From Bacillota bacterium (GTDB taxonomy: Bacteria; Bacillota; Sulfobacillia; Symbiobacteriales; Symbiobacteriaceae), in assembly GCA_028287415.1 (NCBI GenBank), contig JAQBPS010000766.1, forward strand, positions 1 through 7,441: a stretch of 7,441 bases of DNA, read 5' to 3'. Position numbers and translations under genes: made by a program. Of the stretch, positions 6,771 to 7,441 are shown one piece after another. The stretch's first letter is position 1. Each line of letters begins with the position of its first letter. The notes beneath the pieces were generated by a model. The model saw nothing but the letters and a program-made list of their open reading frames with translations. It did no database searches and was not told the origin of the DNA.

Positions 6771-7296
6771 AGGCGGCCTTGAACCTCCTTTCGGCTCGGT
6801 GCAGAAGCTGGCCGACGGAGTTTTCAGCGCAGCCGGCGGCAGCGGCAATTTCTCTGTAAGGTGTGGATGAGTAACGCAGGAGGAGGATCATTCGGTCCCG
6901 GGGGTCAAGCTGTGCCAGCGCCTGCCTGGCCATGCGGGCCTCCTCCTGACCGGTCAGGAGCTCATCCGGCAGGAGCCCGGGGTCCACCATACACTCGCCT
7001 TCCGCCTCCAGGGGTTCGGCTGGCGATCGGCGCTGCTTGCGCCCCCAGTCAATGCAGACCCGGGTACAGACTGTAATCAGCCAGGCGAGCGGACTTGCCA
7101 GCCCAGCGGGCCGATTCGCCAGGTATCGGACGAATGTCTCCTGGGCGGCATCTTCAGCGGTGGTGCGGCTTCCCGTCAGGTAAAGCGCCCGGCGAAAAAC
7201 GGCCTGCCAGAGTCCGGCCAGGTTCTCGCCGGCGACTGGTTGCGGCGAGCGTTCCGGTGGCGTGGGCTGCGGAGCCGTGCGGGTGATCGTGGGCAC
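6736..7296 (-). CDS. ECF (group 4) RNA polymerase sigma factor
   Basis: The 186-residue protein has the two-domain ECF plan. Region 2 (about 27-91) contains ALYLTGSRTTAEDAAQETFV and SPLAWLITVCTRVCIDWGRKQRR, which bind core polymerase and the -10 element. Region 4 (about 123-178) contains LDPRDRMILLLRYSSTPYREI, then the helix-turn-helix AAAAGCAENSVGQLLHRAERRF for the -35 element. A linker of about 30 residues joins them and there is no region 3. The first 25 residues are Pro-rich and not family-like. GTG at 7296-7294 is the only usual start codon before region 2 and comes two codons after an in-frame TGA. The purine run GAAGGGGG directly touches this GTG, which is unusual. The stop lies inside the anti-sigma gene, so the two are coupled. 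It probably drives its own operon, as many ECF factors do. Confidence 0.93.
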   Translation of the reverse strand: MPTITRTAPQPTPPERSPQPVAGENLAGLWQAVFRRALYLTGSRTTAEDAAQETFVRYLANRPAGLASPLAWLITVCTRVCIDWGRKQRRSPAEPLEAEGECMVDPGLLPDELLTGQEEARMARQALAQLDPRDRMILLLRYSSTPYREIAAAAGCAENSVGQLLHRAERRFKAAYEQLAESGPPR

Positions 7297-7317
7297 CCCC
7301 CTTCAACTATGTAGACG
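7294..7317 (-). promoter_or_regulatory. Candidate ECF-type -10 element and leader of the sigma operon
   Basis: On the minus strand CGTCTA (7317-7312) lies about 15 bases before the sigma GTG and resembles the CGTC -10 core of many ECF promoters. The 15 to 17 base spacing upstream gives GTGTCC or TGTCCG rather than a GAAC-type -35; a GGAAAA is present but 24 bases away. A weak sigma-A alternative is TTTACC, 15 bases, CATAGT. Transcription from either would leave almost no leader before GTG. The evidence is thin. Confidence 0.2.
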
Positions 7318-7441
7318 ATGTTGAGCGGTAAAGCGGACACCTTTTCCGGACATTATTTTGAAGCTCATCCACCCGGCGCAGTACATCGGCCTGCATGGGA
7401 AACCCGGTCATGCCTTCCGGGATGGGCCGTTTGTGGCGTTG
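7307..7441 (-). CDS. Possible 3' end of an upstream gene (partial, unidentified)
   Basis: Reading leftward from the right edge, one minus-strand frame is open for 44 codons to a TAG at 7309-7307. The residues include RPIPEGMTGFPMQADVLRRV and end LYRSTSST. The middle could form a charged helix (ADVLRRVDELQNNVRKR), but no motif is recognised. Third positions are less GC-rich near the end than in neighbouring genes, and a 44-codon open stretch is not strong proof in GC-rich DNA. If real, it would end 10 bases before the sigma start and could belong to the same operon. Otherwise these bases are the promoter region of the sigma operon, and nothing else is seen in them. Confidence 0.35.
   Translation of the reverse strand, partial: QRHKRPIPEGMTGFPMQADVLRRVDELQNNVRKRCPLYRSTSST

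Noticed and set aside
6771..6848. Upstream extension of the anti-sigma gene to an ATG at 6848.
   Set aside because: It would overlap the sigma gene by over 100 bases, has no family-like sequence, and the AAGGAGG at 6790-6784 points to the ATG at 6770.

Overview
The window is GC-rich DNA (about two thirds G+C by eye) from a chromosome-like region. Shine-Dalgarno sequences are strong (AAGGAGG, GGGGAGGTG), GTG and TTG starts are frequent, and there is an ECF sigma / anti-sigma / ABC exporter operon of a kind known from Bacillota. A high-GC Bacillota such as a Symbiobacterium relative fits best. This is inference; Chloroflexota or Actinomycetota cannot be excluded without a database search. No rRNA, tRNA, CRISPR array, insertion sequence or phage gene was seen.

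Layout. (1) Positions 2-130 hold the last 42 codons of a plus-strand gene. It converges on, and overlaps by 14 bases, a minus-strand gene (117-764) for an HhH-GPD (endonuclease III-like) fold protein that seems to lack the usual catalytic Lys and Asp. (2) After a 154-base divergent intergenic region comes a tight plus-strand cluster: a tandem-GNAT acetyltransferase (919-1902), homoserine dehydrogenase hom (1909-3216) and a LysE/ArgO-family amino-acid exporter (3220-3843, TTG start). Gaps are 6 and 3 bases. (3) A 12-bp perfect hairpin with T-runs on both sides (3842-3877) ends this cluster and the convergent minus-strand operon. (4) The minus-strand operon, read from right to left, encodes an ECF sigma factor (7296-6736), a membrane-anchored zinc-finger anti-sigma factor with a large extracytoplasmic domain (6770-5637), an ABC ATPase (5632-4706) and an ABC-2 permease (4713-3877). 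Genes overlap or lie 4 bases apart. (5) The right edge (7441-7307) may hold the 3' end of another minus-strand gene.

How they may work together. The right-hand operon looks like a self-contained stress-sensing unit: the anti-sigma factor holds the sigma factor until an envelope signal releases it, and the sigma factor then drives an ABC exporter encoded in the same operon. The plan resembles the Bacillus subtilis sigY-yxlC...yxlFG operon. The left-hand operon combines the branch-point enzyme of threonine/methionine synthesis with an amino-acid exporter and an acetyltransferase, suggesting synthesis coupled to modification or overflow export.

The main oddities are a perfect Shine-Dalgarno plus ATG inside the anti-sigma gene, just before its membrane segment; the missing catalytic residues of the HhH-GPD protein; the hom-exporter-GNAT linkage; and a sigma gene whose purine-rich leader abuts its GTG. 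No wholly new system is evident. The sigma/anti-sigma/ABC unit with a possible two-product anti-sigma gene is the best candidate for something undescribed.
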